Shown here: positions 34,564 through 43,611 of the stretch, in pieces | Numbering within the stretch: the stretch's first letter is position 1 | How the letters are laid out: each line of letters opens with the position of its first letter | Origin: Elusimicrobiota bacterium | Lineage (GTDB): Bacteria > Elusimicrobiota > Elusimicrobia > JACQJP01 | NCBI GenBank assembly: GCA_016204975.1 | Contig: JACQJP010000045.1 | Coordinates: 1-52,525 of the forward strand | Length of the DNA: 52,525 nucleotides | Reading direction: 5' to 3' | The notes under the pieces: model-generated | Told to the model about the DNA's origin: nothing | The model's input: only the letters and a program-made list of their open reading frames with translations | Databases searched by the model: none | Program-made: the position numbers and the translations under genes

Positions 34564-34914
34564 GTTGCCATCCTCGCCCTGAGTAAGAGCGGGTCCATCT
34601 CCGGATCGAACGGCCGAATCCACTTAAAGGAGCTTCTCAAGATTTTGGCTCAGATGAACGTTGGGCGGCTCCTCGTGGAGGGCGGGGGGGAACTCCACGC
34701 CTCCCTGATCCAAGAAGGCTTGGCGGATGAACTCCAATTTTTCATAGCCCCCAAGATCCTGGGAGGCAAAGAGGCCAAAACCTCCGTGGAGGGAAAGGGA
34801 TTTTCCTCGCCGGGTCAGGCGGTCCCGGTTTCCCGCTGGAGCTGGAGGCCCATCGGATCCGATCTCCTGATCTGTGGTTTTCTAAAATGTTTACCGGAAT
34901 CATCCAAAAACTAG
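34564..34914 (+). pseudogene. C-terminal remainder of RibD reductase domain, in frame after the TAG
   Basis: This is the continuation of ribD in the same frame. It includes VGRLLVEGGGELHASLIQ (NADPH/substrate-binding region of RibD reductases) and PKILGGKEAK. It could be made by readthrough of the TAG, by restart at TTG 34645 or ATG 34654, or not at all. Its 3' end overlaps ribE by 28 bp, exactly as expected for an intact ribD-ribE junction, so the break is recent or is a sequence error. Confidence 0.75.
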
Positions 34915-35513
34915 GCAGGGTACAGAGAAGAACCGCCCGGCAGCTTTTCATAGAAGCTTCCTTTAAGAACATCCGCAGGGGAGAAAGTCTGGCCGTCAAC
35001 GGGGTCTGCCTGACGGTCGTTCGAAGATGCGGAAAAATCCTGATTTTTGATCTAAGCCCTGAAACCCTGCAGACCACAAACCTAGGGCTCTTAAACTCCG
35101 AAGAGAGGGTCAACCTGGAAAAGTCCTTAAGGGTCGGAGACCCGTTGGGAGGACACTGGGTGACCGGCCACGTAGAAGCGGTCAGTAGAATTCTACTGAA
35201 GGAGCCCCTGTCGGACGGCTGCCAACTTCTGCGCTGCGAGCTGCCGGAATCTTTAAGGCCTCGGGTAGTCCTCAAGGGTTCCATCGCGGCAGACGGCGTC
35301 AGCCTGACCGTCCAATCACCCCCTCGCCATTTTTTTGAAACCATCCTCATTCCCCACACCCTCCGGCACACCGTCCTGGGAAGGAAAAAGGAAGGGGAGC
35401 GGGTCAACCTGGAAACGGATATTCTGGCCAAATATGCCCAAAACGAGGAAGTACTCGCAGCGCGGCAGCGCGAAGGGGCGCAATCTCCGCGGCCCTTGCG
35501 CAGAGCGTTTTAG
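34887..35513 (+). CDS. ribE: riboflavin synthase (alpha subunit)
   Basis: Riboflavin synthase dismutates two 6,7-dimethyl-8-ribityllumazine molecules. The 208-residue protein begins [13 protein letters not shown] and has the two homologous lumazine-binding barrels (VNGVCLTVV in the first; GHVEAVSRI and AADGVSLTV in the second). The C-terminal 15 residues extend beyond the usual end and overlap the start of ribBA. Translation is probably coupled on both sides. Confidence 0.94.
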   Translation: MFTGIIQKLGRVQRRTARQLFIEASFKNIRRGESLAVNGVCLTVVRRCGKILIFDLSPETLQTTNLGLLNSEERVNLEKSLRVGDPLGGHWVTGHVEAVSRILLKEPLSDGCQLLRCELPESLRPRVVLKGSIAADGVSLTVQSPPRHFFETILIPHTLRHTVLGRKKEGERVNLETDILAKYAQNEEVLAARQREGAQSPRPLRRAF

Positions 35514-36732
35514 CTCCATTCCGGAAGCCTTAGAGGACATCCGAAAAGGCCGACCGGTCATCGTGGTGGACGACCCCGACCGGGAAAACGAGGGGGACCT
35601 GGTGGCGGCGGCTGAAAAAGCCACCCCCCGGATATTGAACTTCATGATCCGCCATGGACGGGGCCTGGTATGCGTGCCGCTTCCCCCGGAAAGGTTGAAC
35701 GCCCTGCATCTCTATCCCATGGTGGACCCGCAACTCAACGGAAACGTTCTGAAGGCCGGAAAAGACACCGCCTTCTCTATCTCAGTGGACGCCGGACGCC
35801 ACACCACGACCGGCATCTCCGCCCAGGACCGGGCTCAAACAGTGAAGGTCTTGATTGACTCCCAGGCCCGCCCCGAGGACCTGGTGCGCCCCGGGCATCT
35901 GTTCCCCCTGCGGGCCAGCGAGGGGGGGGTTCTGGTGCGCGCCGGCCACACCGAGGCCGCGGTGGACCTAGCCAAGCTGGCCGGGCTCTACCCCGCAGGG
36001 GTCATCTGCGAGATTCTGAAGGAAGACGGCAGCATGGCCAGGCTCCCGCAGTTATTTCCTCTGGCCAAAAGGCACCGCCTAAAAATCATCACCATCTCGG
36101 ACCTCATCCGGTACCGGCGCCAAACGGAGCAACTGGTGAAAAAGCTGGCCGACGCCAAGCTGCCGACTCGATTTGGGGAGTTCAGCCTCCGCCTCTACCA
36201 GGAGATTTTGACCGGCAAACAGCATCTGGCCATCGTGAGGGGGGAGGTCTCCGGAAAGAAAGGGGTGTTGGTACGCGTGCACTCCTCCTGCATCACCGGC
36301 GACACCTTATTCTCCCTGCGCTGCGATTGCGGAGGGCAACTGGCGAAAGCCTTGGAAAGGATCGCCAAAGAAAAGGAGGGGGTGCTCCTGTACCTCAACC
36401 AAGAAGGGCGGGGCATCGGTCTAATCAATAAAATCAAATCCTACGCCCTGCAGGATACGGGACTGGATACCGTCCAGGCCAACGAGGCGCTGGGTTTCCA
36501 GGCGGACCTTCGGGAATACGGCATCGGGGCGCAGATTCTTTCGGACCTGGGGCTTTCCACCCTGAAGCTTCTGACCAACAACCCCAGAAAGATCGTAGGT
36601 CTGAAGGGATACGGTCTTCGGGTTCTCCGGCGCGTCCCCCTGGAAATTCCCCCCAACCCTCACAATGAAAAGTATTTCCGCACCAAAAAAGACAAGCTGG
36701 GCCATCTGTTCCAGTTTTTCTCCAGGGCTTAA
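35434..36732 (+). CDS. ribBA: bifunctional DHBP synthase / GTP cyclohydrolase II
   Basis: This fusion supplies both precursors of riboflavin: 3,4-dihydroxybutanone phosphate from ribulose-5-phosphate, and the pyrimidine from GTP. The RibB half has [16 protein letters not shown] and [11 protein letters not shown]; the RibA half has the zinc site [15 protein letters not shown] and [20 protein letters not shown]. The ATG at 35434 is the last in-frame ATG before the conserved [14 protein letters not shown] region and gives 432 residues, with an 80-bp overlap with ribE. An unusual start codon nearer position 35500 is also possible. Confidence 0.92.
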   Translation: MPKTRKYSQRGSAKGRNLRGPCAERFSSIPEALEDIRKGRPVIVVDDPDRENEGDLVAAAEKATPRILNFMIRHGRGLVCVPLPPERLNALHLYPMVDPQLNGNVLKAGKDTAFSISVDAGRHTTTGISAQDRAQTVKVLIDSQARPEDLVRPGHLFPLRASEGGVLVRAGHTEAAVDLAKLAGLYPAGVICEILKEDGSMARLPQLFPLAKRHRLKIITISDLIRYRRQTEQLVKKLADAKLPTRFGEFSLRLYQEILTGKQHLAIVRGEVSGKKGVLVRVHSSCITGDTLFSLRCDCGGQLAKALERIAKEKEGVLLYLNQEGRGIGLINKIKSYALQDTGLDTVQANEALGFQADLREYGIGAQILSDLGLSTLKLLTNNPRKIVGLKGYGLRVLRRVPLEIPPNPHNEKYFRTKKDKLGHLFQFFSRA

Positions 36733-36748
36733 GTCTCCTCTCCGACTC

Positions 36749-37192
36749 ATGCGGGCATCCAAAATCGCCGTCGTGGTCTCGGAGTTCAACTCCCGGATCA
36801 CGGAACGCCTCTTAAAAAGCTGCCTCCACACCCTCTTCAAACACCGCTTTCCAAAAAGCCGGCTCCTCATCCTTCGCGTTCCGGGAGCCTTTGAGATTCC
36901 CTGGGCCGCCAAGCGCCTGGCCTTAAGCCGAAAATTCAAAGCGGTGATCTGCCTGGGCGCGATCCTGCGCGGAGAAACGCCTCAAAATACCTACATCGCC
37001 CAGGCCTGCGCCCTGGGTCTCACCCGGGTGGCTCAAGATACCGGGGTGCCTTGCATTTTCGGAGTCCTAACCGTCAATACCGCAAGACAGGCTTGGCAGA
37101 GAACGCGTGGAAAACTAGACCGCGGAAGGGAAGCCGCCGAGGTGGCTTTGCGGCTGCTGGAACGCCTGGGCCCCACAGAGGCGGCCGGATGA
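36749..37192 (+). CDS. ribH: 6,7-dimethyl-8-ribityllumazine synthase
   Basis: This enzyme condenses the RibBA and RibD products into the lumazine. From the ATG at 36749 it has 147 residues, normal length, with VVVSEFNSRITERLL, VPGAFEIPWAAKRLA, LGAILRGETPQNTYI and TGVPCIFGVLTVNT. The segment GETPQNTYI is unusual: most homologues have GETPHFDYV or similar, and the His there acts in catalysis. Here Gln replaces it. The stop overlaps the nusB start (ATGA). Confidence 0.9.
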   Translation: MRASKIAVVVSEFNSRITERLLKSCLHTLFKHRFPKSRLLILRVPGAFEIPWAAKRLALSRKFKAVICLGAILRGETPQNTYIAQACALGLTRVAQDTGVPCIFGVLTVNTARQAWQRTRGKLDRGREAAEVALRLLERLGPTEAAG

Positions 37193-37617
37193 GGCGGCGC
37201 CTGGCCCGCGAATCGGCCCTCCAAATGCTCTACCTCATGGACTGCTCCAAAATCTCGCTGGAGGCCTGTCTGCGGGCCGTCTTGGAAAATTCCGTCGATT
37301 TAGATGAGACGGGCAAGGCCTTTGCCAAAGAACTGCTGGAGGGCGTCCGACAAAACCGTTCCACCATCGATTCCATCATCCGCAAGCACTCCGAAAACTG
37401 GGAGTTCCACCGCATCGCCATGGTAGACCGCAACATCCTGCGCCTGGCCTCCTTCGAACTCCTGCACCAGCTTCAGACGCCGGTGAACGTGGCCATCGAT
37501 GAAGCTCTGGAAATCGCCAAGAAGTATTCCTCGCAGGATTCCAGCCGCTTCATCAACGGGCTTCTGGACAAAATAAAGGACTACCGACCGTGCGACCCGC
37601 CCCCAAAAACCCCGTAA
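37189..37617 (+). CDS. nusB: transcription antitermination factor NusB
   Basis: This 142-residue RNA-binding protein works with NusE in rRNA antitermination. It has the typical MRRRLARESALQMLYLMD start, DRNILRLASFELL in the middle and the FINGLLDKI end. ribH-nusB coupling is widespread in bacteria. The ATG at 37189 overlaps the ribH stop; a longer upstream extension reads out of ribH in another frame and is rejected. Confidence 0.94.
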   Translation: MRRRLARESALQMLYLMDCSKISLEACLRAVLENSVDLDETGKAFAKELLEGVRQNRSTIDSIIRKHSENWEFHRIAMVDRNILRLASFELLHQLQTPVNVAIDEALEIAKKYSSQDSSRFINGLLDKIKDYRPCDPPPKTP

Positions 37618-39638
37618 ACCTCCAGCAGGCGCAAAGGGAAGCCGAAAGACTGCGCGAAGAGATCCGCCGCCACGACCACCTCTACTATGTCCTCAATGCC
37701 CCGGTCCTATCCGATGCGGAGTACGACCGGCTCCTGCGTCAACTCATCCAAATCGAAAAACGCTGGCCGCACCTCATTGCCCCCGACTCACCCACCCAAA
37801 GGGTGGCGGGCCAGGTCTCCGGTGAATTTGAACCGGTCCGCCACAACCCTCCCATGCTCTCCCTGGACAATGCCACCGGCGCCGAGGAAATCCGGGAATG
37901 GACGCAGCGCGTTCAGAAAGGGTTGGGGCGCAAAGCGCAGAATCCGGAGTACCTCATAGACGCCAAAATCGACGGACTCTCCCTGACGCTGGTCTATGAA
38001 AGGGGAATCTTGGCGATAGCCGCCACCCGAGGCACCGGGGAGGAGGGGGAAAACGTCACCCTCAACGCCCGCACCATCCCCTCCATCCCATTGAAGCTCA
38101 GGGCCCCGCAGCCTCCCAGGCTCCTGGAGATCCGAGGAGAGGTCTACATGAATAAGCAAGACTTCAAGGGCCTCAATGCCGCCAAAGCTAAAAAGGGGGA
38201 GACCACCTTCGCCAACCCCCGTAACGCCGCGGCAGGCTCCCTGCGGCAAAAGGACCCCCGCATCACCGCCCAGCGAAGGCTCCGCTTCCTGGCCCACTCC
38301 CTTGGGAAAATCGATGGGACATCCACCCCACTTTCCGAACCCCGGACGCAACGAGAGTTTCTCAAACTTTGCCGCGAGATGGGGCTGGCCACCAGCCCCG
38401 TGGAAATCCTCTGTCGGGAGCTTTCGGAAATTTTGAGGCATTACGAGAAATGGCGGCAGAGGCTATCTACCCTGCCCTACGAGGCCGACGGGCTGGTGAT
38501 CAAGATCAATTCTCTGGAACACCAGAAGGTCTTGGGGACCACCGCCAAAAGTCCCCGCTGGGCCATGGCCCTCAAGTACCCTTCCCAACAGGCCATGACC
38601 CGGGTTCGCGACGTTCTCTTCTCGGTGGGACGCACCGGCGTGGTCACGCCGGTGGCGCAGCTGGCGCCTGTTGTGTGCGGGGGGGTGAGGATCTGCTCCG
38701 CCTCCCTGCACAACTTCGATGAGATCGAACGCCTGCAGGTCAAAATTGGGGACCCAGTCCTCATCGAAAGAGCCGGGGAGGTGATCCCCAAGGTCCTGCG
38801 GGTCCAAAAAGAGGCCCGCACCGGAAAAGAAAAGGCCATCCCCAAACCCTCCACCTGCCCCATCTGCGCAGCCCGCCTAACCGAGATTCCGGAGGAGGTC
38901 GCCATCCGGTGTCTGAACCCCTCCTGCCCCGCACAGATCAAAGGCCTCATCCTCCATTTTGCTTCGCGGAACGCGATGGATATCGAAGGCTTCGGAGAAG
39001 CGGTTGCGGACCAGCTCCTGGAGAAAAAAAAGCTCCGCGACTTAGGCGACATTTACCTCTTGACCAAAAAGGACCTGTTGGCCCTGGATCTCTTCAAGGA
39101 CAAAAAGGCGGAGAATCTCCTCGGCGCCATTGAAAACAGCAAAAAAAGACCGCTCTCTAAGCTCCTCTACGGATTGGGAATCCGCCGTGTGGGGGAAAAG
39201 ATGGCCCGCGTTTTAGCGCAGCGCTTTGGGACCCTGGACCGAATCCAGAAGGCCTCCCGGAAGGAAATGCTCCGGGTCCCGGAGGTGGGCGAGACCGTGG
39301 CCCAGTCCATCCGGGGTTTTTTTGACCAACCTCAGGTGGAAAAACTGTTATGGAAGCTCAAGTCCCTGGGACTAGCCCCGCAGCAGCCTGCGGCTGCTGC
39401 GGGAACCTCGGCCTCCCTATCCGGGAAAACATTCGTCTTTACCGGTGAGCTGGAAAGCCTCACCCGTGGCCAGGCCCAGGAGGAGGTGCGCCGGCGAGGA
39501 GGGGAGGCGAGCTCCTCAGTTTCCCAAAAAACGGATTTCGTCGTCACCGGGAAAAATCCAGGGAGCAAGTTCCACAAGGCCAAGCAACTGGGGGTAAAAA
39601 ACCTTACGGAAAAAGGATTCCTCGAATTGTTAAAATGA
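37590..39638 (+). CDS. ligA: NAD-dependent DNA ligase
   Basis: This replicative DNA ligase (682 residues) has all its domains: Ia and the adenylation domain with Lys126 in DAKIDGLSL, the OB fold, a four-Cys zinc finger (CPICAARL to CLNPSCPAQ), helix-hairpin-helix repeats (about 490-580) and a C-terminal BRCT domain (LSGKTFVFTGELESLTRGQA). The GTG start overlaps nusB by 28 bp. The linker before the BRCT domain is encoded by a perfect 12-bp hairpin. Confidence 0.95.
   Translation: MRPAPKNPVNLQQAQREAERLREEIRRHDHLYYVLNAPVLSDAEYDRLLRQLIQIEKRWPHLIAPDSPTQRVAGQVSGEFEPVRHNPPMLSLDNATGAEEIREWTQRVQKGLGRKAQNPEYLIDAKIDGLSLTLVYERGILAIAATRGTGEEGENVTLNARTIPSIPLKLRAPQPPRLLEIRGEVYMNKQDFKGLNAAKAKKGETTFANPRNAAAGSLRQKDPRITAQRRLRFLAHSLGKIDGTSTPLSEPRTQREFLKLCREMGLATSPVEILCRELSEILRHYEKWRQRLSTLPYEADGLVIKINSLEHQKVLGTTAKSPRWAMALKYPSQQAMTRVRDVLFSVGRTGVVTPVAQLAPVVCGGVRICSASLHNFDEIERLQVKIGDPVLIERAGEVIPKVLRVQKEARTGKEKAIPKPSTCPICAARLTEIPEEVAIRCLNPSCPAQIKGLILHFASRNAMDIEGFGEAVADQLLEKKKLRDLGDIYLLTKKDLLALDLFKDKKAENLLGAIENSKKRPLSKLLYGLGIRRVGEKMARVLAQRFGTLDRIQKASRKEMLRVPEVGETVAQSIRGFFDQPQVEKLLWKLKSLGLAPQQPAAAAGTSASLSGKTFVFTGELESLTRGQAQEEVRRRGGEASSSVSQKTDFVVTGKNPGSKFHKAKQLGVKNLTEKGFLELLK
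39377..39403. repeat. perfect 12-bp hairpin inside ligA
   Basis: Arms at 39377-39388 and 39392-39403 flank a TGC loop (CCGCAGCAGCC against GGCTGCTGCGG plus one further pair). It encodes PQQPAAAA in the linker between the HhH and BRCT domains. Confidence 0.55.
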
Positions 39639-39648
39639 ATCCCGCCAC

Positions 39649-41202
39649 ATGACCCACATTAAACGCGCGCTCTTGACTACCGCCGATAAATCCAAAATTG
39701 CGGAGCTGGCCCATGCCTTAAGCGCCCTGGGGGTGGAGATCATCTCCACCGGGGGCACCGCCAAAATCCTGAAACAGTCCGAAATCCAGATTCGAGAAGT
39801 GGAGGAGCTGACCGGATTTCCAGAAATCCTGGAGGGCCGGGTCAAAACCCTCCACCCAAAAATCTTCGGAGGCATCCTGGCCATCAAAGACCGCGCGGAG
39901 CACTCCCGGGACCTCAAGGCCCACGAAATCGAATCCATTGATCTGGTGGCCGTCAACCTCTATCCCTTCACCCAGGCCTTGGAAGAGGGAGATCTGACGG
40001 AGGAGGATCTGCTGGAGTATATCGACATCGGAGGGGTCTCCTTGATCCGAGCCGCAGCCAAAAATTACAAGCACGTCATCGTCTTGTGCGATGCGCAGGA
40101 CTATGGCTGGGTCGCGGAGGAACTGAAGGGCACGGAGGATCTCTCCTTGAAGACCCGCCGAATGCTGGCCGCCAAGGCTTATTACCACACCGCCTATTAC
40201 GACTCCTCCATCGCCCATTACCTTAAAGATGTGTGGGAACAACTCCCCAATGAGCTCACCCTGGGCCTGAAAAAGGACAGGAACCTTCGTTACGGGGAAA
40301 ACCCGCAGCAAAAAGCCGCCCTCTACCGCCTGACCGGCGGACGCCCGTGGGGGCTGGCCTCCGGGACGGTGCTACATGGAAAGCCCCTCTCCTTCAATAA
40401 CTACTTAGATCTCGAGGCGGCCTGGAATGCGGTGAGCGATTTCAGCGAACCGGCCTGCATCATCATCAAGCACGCCACCCCCTGTGGAGCCGCCCTCGCC
40501 GAAAAATTGAGCGACGCCTTGGAGCTTGCCTTCGCCGCCGATCCCTTAAGCGCCTTCGGGGGAGTCATCGCCTTCAACCGCGAGGTGGACCCGGAAACCG
40601 CCGGGCAAATCATCCAGCGCTTTATCGAATGCGTGGCGGCCCCGGAGTTCTCCCAAAAGGCTTTGGACATCCTGCGCATGAAAAAGGACCTGCGCCTGGT
40701 CAGCCTGCCCTCCCAGCTGGTCTCGCCATACGAACTGGACTGCCGCCCACTCTCGGGGGGCTTCCTGGTGCAGGAGAAGGACCTGGCAACCCTGCCCAAA
40801 GAATTGCGGGTGGTCACCCAGAAAAAACCTTCGGAGCTGGATTGGCTGGGGCTGAAATTCGCCTGGCGGATCGTCAAGCACGCAAAATCCAACGCCATCG
40901 TGATCGCCCGCGGCGGGCAGACCCTGGGGATCGGCTCGGGCCAAACCTCCCGGATCGACGCCTTAAAATCCGCCGTCGCAAAAATCAACGAGCGCCACCC
41001 CATCCTGGAACCGGGACGCCCCCTGGGGATGGCCTCCGACGGCTTCTTTCCCTTCAAGGACTGCGTGGAGGAAGCCGCCAAGGCGGGGGTTTCGGCAATC
41101 ATCCAGCCCGGGGGATCCATCCGGGACGGTGAATCCATCGAGGCCTGCGACCAGCTCGGCCTAGCCATGGTCTTTACCGGCCTGCGGCACTTCAAACACT
41201 AG
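39649..41202 (+). CDS. purH: bifunctional AICAR transformylase / IMP cyclohydrolase
   Basis: PurH catalyses the last two steps of IMP synthesis. The 517-residue protein has the N-terminal cyclohydrolase domain (LTTADKSKIAELAHALSAL; ISTGGTAKIL; TLHPKIFGGI) and the C-terminal transformylase (RYGENPQQKAALYR; IIIKHATPCGAAL; SDGFFPFKDCVEEAA). A TGTTAAAAT extended-10-like sequence at 39628-39636, inside the ligA end, lies 12 bp before its ATG and may give an internal promoter. It ends just before a repeat-rich intergenic region. Confidence 0.95.
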   Translation: MTHIKRALLTTADKSKIAELAHALSALGVEIISTGGTAKILKQSEIQIREVEELTGFPEILEGRVKTLHPKIFGGILAIKDRAEHSRDLKAHEIESIDLVAVNLYPFTQALEEGDLTEEDLLEYIDIGGVSLIRAAAKNYKHVIVLCDAQDYGWVAEELKGTEDLSLKTRRMLAAKAYYHTAYYDSSIAHYLKDVWEQLPNELTLGLKKDRNLRYGENPQQKAALYRLTGGRPWGLASGTVLHGKPLSFNNYLDLEAAWNAVSDFSEPACIIIKHATPCGAALAEKLSDALELAFAADPLSAFGGVIAFNREVDPETAGQIIQRFIECVAAPEFSQKALDILRMKKDLRLVSLPSQLVSPYELDCRPLSGGFLVQEKDLATLPKELRVVTQKKPSELDWLGLKFAWRIVKHAKSNAIVIARGGQTLGIGSGQTSRIDALKSAVAKINERHPILEPGRPLGMASDGFFPFKDCVEEAAKAGVSAIIQPGGSIRDGESIEACDQLGLAMVFTGLRHFKH

Positions 41203-41219
41203 CACGATAGTGCCCCTCA

Positions 41220-41313
41220 GCACGCTGGGAGCCTCTGGCTCCCCGCCTGATACTCGTAGCTCTGCGGAGAGTGCTGGGCACCCGGCGGGTACCCGAAGCT
41301 CTGCGAAGGGTGC
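41220..41313 (-). repeat. palindromic repeat, copies C1 and C2
   Basis: Two head-to-tail copies of the 55-bp element lie in the opposite orientation to A and B. C1 (41220-41274) is full length; its hairpin arms read GGGAGCC/GGCTCCC on the - strand, again altered yet paired. C2 (41281-41313) is a 33-bp partial copy identical to the first 33 bp of copy B. Confidence 0.75.
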
Positions 41314-41377
41314 TAGGTCCAAAGTCCTATTCCCCTCTAGGCCTTTTATTTGCCTTTCTATGGGCCTTCCGTCCCAT
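41313..41377 (+). repeat. CCTAGG promoter element, copy 2
   Basis: It starts at the edge of C2 with CTAGGTCCAAAG. It contains CTAGGCC and TATGGGCCTTCCGT and ends in CCCAT at 41377, exactly 21 bp before TAAAAT (41399-41404). It is the most diverged of the three copies. Confidence 0.55.
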
Positions 41378-41398
41378 GCCGATCTCATCGTAAAGGCT

Positions 41399-41404
41399 TA
41401 AAAT
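41399..41404 (+). promoter_or_regulatory. -10 box directly before a GTG start
   Basis: TAAAAT ends 6 bp before the GTG at 41411, so transcription would begin at or next to the start codon. Confidence 0.45.
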
Positions 41405-41410
41405 AAAGCC

Positions 41411-42409
41411 GTGGGTATTTTTACGGTCCTTCTATTAACCTTCACTGGCGTGGGGGCAGGGCAAACCCCAGCTTCCTCCCAAGAGAGCTCTCCTGCCCTT
41501 GCTCTGGTGAGCAACTATCAGCTTCGCATCCGAAGCGCCGCGACAAAAGATCCGGACGACGTTCGGCTTTTTGTTTACCGGGATTTACAAAACCAAAAAG
41601 TGATTCGATGGAAGCTCCAGATAGTTCCAGAGGGAAAATACGTCCCCGCTCTTGGGGGAGTTCCTGAACACCCGCCAAAAGAATATATTTTCCGACCCGG
41701 AGACCTGGAAGGGCTCAACTGCCGGCTCTCCCGCCCCGACTCCGGCTCTGCCGGAGGATTCTACGCCCCTCCCTGCGGAGAGCTGGGACAGCGCGCCGCG
41801 GGAGGATTCTACGGCCTGCGCCTGGAGGCGGAAGGCCTTCAGGAAATGGAAAGAGATCCCGACCTTCAGCTTGCCCACCGCACCGCCTTCTACCCCTTCG
41901 CGTGGGAACAGGCCAAGGAGATCTGTCCACAAGACCCCGCCCAATGCAACGGCCTCCTCATCCTGTATAACCTTTTTCGCTTCCCTCACCTCTACGCCGT
42001 CCGAGCCGGAACCACAAATAATTATTATCTGATCGCGGTGCACCTCTCCTATAATCCGGAGGAAAGCTACCTGGAAATTTCTGAGATCCAACGCGCCTCA
42101 GAAGGCTTCAGCATAGAGCTTCCCACGCCGGGACTCCCCTCTTCGAAAATTTTAGAGCAATCGGTCCGCTTCGGTTTCGGGGATTTGAGTGCGATGGGAT
42201 ACGAGCTGAGGCCGACGGGACTCTACAGCGAGGAAAATTTTCCGGTCCGGAAATTTTGCCCCTTCAACCACCCCTCCCACTGCGGGATCTTTCCGCTCCT
42301 GCAACGCCACCTGGAAAGAAAAAAAGAACCTCCCGCCGGCACGCCGGCCCCCTCCCACAACCTTACCTCGCCAACCCTTCGGGCATTCCAGGAATATCTA
42401 GGCAATTAA
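41411..42409 (+). CDS. secreted protein of unknown function
   Basis: The 332-residue product starts at GTG with no ribosome site and carries a short signal peptide (MGIFTVLLLTFTGVGAGQ). The mature part is a mixed, probably beta-rich protein (LVSNYQLRIRSAATKDPDDV; NNYYLIAVHLSYNPEESYLEI) with Cys pairs (CRLSRPDS...PPCGE; CPQDPAQC; CPFNHPSHC), suggesting disulfides. No family is recognised. It is preceded by the CCTAGG element and a -10 placed for a leaderless transcript. Its last 12 bp overlap the 3' end of kbl on the other strand. Confidence 0.65.
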   Translation: MGIFTVLLLTFTGVGAGQTPASSQESSPALALVSNYQLRIRSAATKDPDDVRLFVYRDLQNQKVIRWKLQIVPEGKYVPALGGVPEHPPKEYIFRPGDLEGLNCRLSRPDSGSAGGFYAPPCGELGQRAAGGFYGLRLEAEGLQEMERDPDLQLAHRTAFYPFAWEQAKEICPQDPAQCNGLLILYNLFRFPHLYAVRAGTTNNYYLIAVHLSYNPEESYLEISEIQRASEGFSIELPTPGLPSSKILEQSVRFGFGDLSAMGYELRPTGLYSEENFPVRKFCPFNHPSHCGIFPLLQRHLERKKEPPAGTPAPSHNLTSPTLRAFQEYLGN

Positions 42410-43600
42410 ACCCAAGGCCCTTCCAGCCTTCTTTAACTTCTCCAAAGCAAACCTTAAATCCTCCATAGTATGCGCCGCGGTGACGATGGTGCGGAGCCTC
42501 TCCTTGCCCTTGGCCACGGTCGGATAGCCGATCCATAAGGCAAAAACCCCCTCCTCAAAAAGCATCTCGCTTAAGCGCCTGGCCACATCGGTGTCCTTTA
42601 CGATCACCGGGGTGATCGGGGTAGCGCTCTCCCCGGTATCCCACCCCATCTTCCGAAGCTCCTCCTTGAAAAAGCGGGTATTCTCCCATAGCCTCTCTAA
42701 AAGCTCCGGCTCCGTCTCCAAAATCTCGATGGCCGCGATGCAGGCGGCGGCCACCGAAGGCGGGTGGGAGCTGGAAAAAAGAAAGGGCCGGGCCCAGTGC
42801 TCCAGATACTCCCGCAGCACCCTCCGGGAAGCCACATAGCCTCCGAGGGAAGCGATGGCCTTGGAAAGGGTCCCGATCTGAATGGGTACCCGTCCCGAAA
42901 GCCGAAAGTGATCCACCGTCCCCCTCCCGTTTTCCCCCAAGACTCCGCTGGCATGGGCGTCATCCACCATGACGATCGCCTCGTATTTCTCCGCCAGCTC
43001 CACAATCTCCGGCAGGGGCGCTATATCCCCATCCATGCTGAAGACCCCATCGGTGACCAAAAGCCTCCTGCGGGCCCCCCGCGCCTGGGGAGACTCCAAA
43101 ATAGAGCGCAAGGCTTTCATATCCTTGTGCGGGTACACCTTTCGGGAAGACTTCGCCAATCGGGCTCCGTCAACGATGGAGGCGTGGTTGAGCTCATCCG
43201 AAATCAAAAGGTCCTCCTCGCTGGTCATCAAGGATTGACAAACCGCCACATTGGTTGTAAACCCGGATTGGAAGACCAGGGCGGACTCCGTCCCTTTAAA
43301 GCGCGCCAGACGCCTCTCCAACTCTTCATGCAAGGTCATGGTCCCGATGATGGTGCGCACCGCCGCCGAACCTACCCCGTAGCGATCGATCGCTTCCCGA
43401 GCGGCTCCCTTGAGCTTGGGATGGGTGGTCAAACCCAGATAATTGTTGGAGGTCAGGTTGACGACGCGCTTGCCGTCCACCACGGCCACCGCCTCCTGAG
43501 CCGTCTCTAAAATCCGAAGCCTGGAATACCTTCCCTGATCCTTCAGCGTCTGGATCTCCTCCTGCAAAAATCCAAGCGCATCCCTCTGGGCTCCCCGCAT
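42398..43600 (-). CDS. kbl: 2-amino-3-ketobutyrate CoA ligase (glycine C-acetyltransferase)
   Basis: This PLP-dependent alpha-oxoamine synthase splits 2-amino-3-ketobutyrate with CoA into glycine and acetyl-CoA. The protein of about 400 residues has NLTSNNYLGLTTHP, the SDELNHASIVDG motif, DDAHASGVLG and the Schiff-base Lys247 in GTLSKAIASLGG. The ATG at 43600 follows GGGAGGCGGG at a good distance. It is 11 bp downstream of tdh, whose product it consumes. Related synthases (BioF, HemA, SPT) share the fold, but the tdh partner makes Kbl the best call. Confidence 0.9.
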   Translation of the reverse strand: MRGAQRDALGFLQEEIQTLKDQGRYSRLRILETAQEAVAVVDGKRVVNLTSNNYLGLTTHPKLKGAAREAIDRYGVGSAAVRTIIGTMTLHEELERRLARFKGTESALVFQSGFTTNVAVCQSLMTSEEDLLISDELNHASIVDGARLAKSSRKVYPHKDMKALRSILESPQARGARRRLLVTDGVFSMDGDIAPLPEIVELAEKYEAIVMVDDAHASGVLGENGRGTVDHFRLSGRVPIQIGTLSKAIASLGGYVASRRVLREYLEHWARPFLFSSSHPPSVAAACIAAIEILETEPELLERLWENTRFFKEELRKMGWDTGESATPITPVIVKDTDVARRLSEMLFEEGVFALWIGYPTVAKGKERLRTIVTAAHTMEDLRFALEKLKKAGRALGLIA

Positions 43601-43611
43601 ACCCGCCTCCC

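Noticed and set aside
41220-41377. CRISPR array
   Set aside because: The repeats are palindromic, directly abutting or rearranged and of two families; there are no regular spacers and no cas genes.
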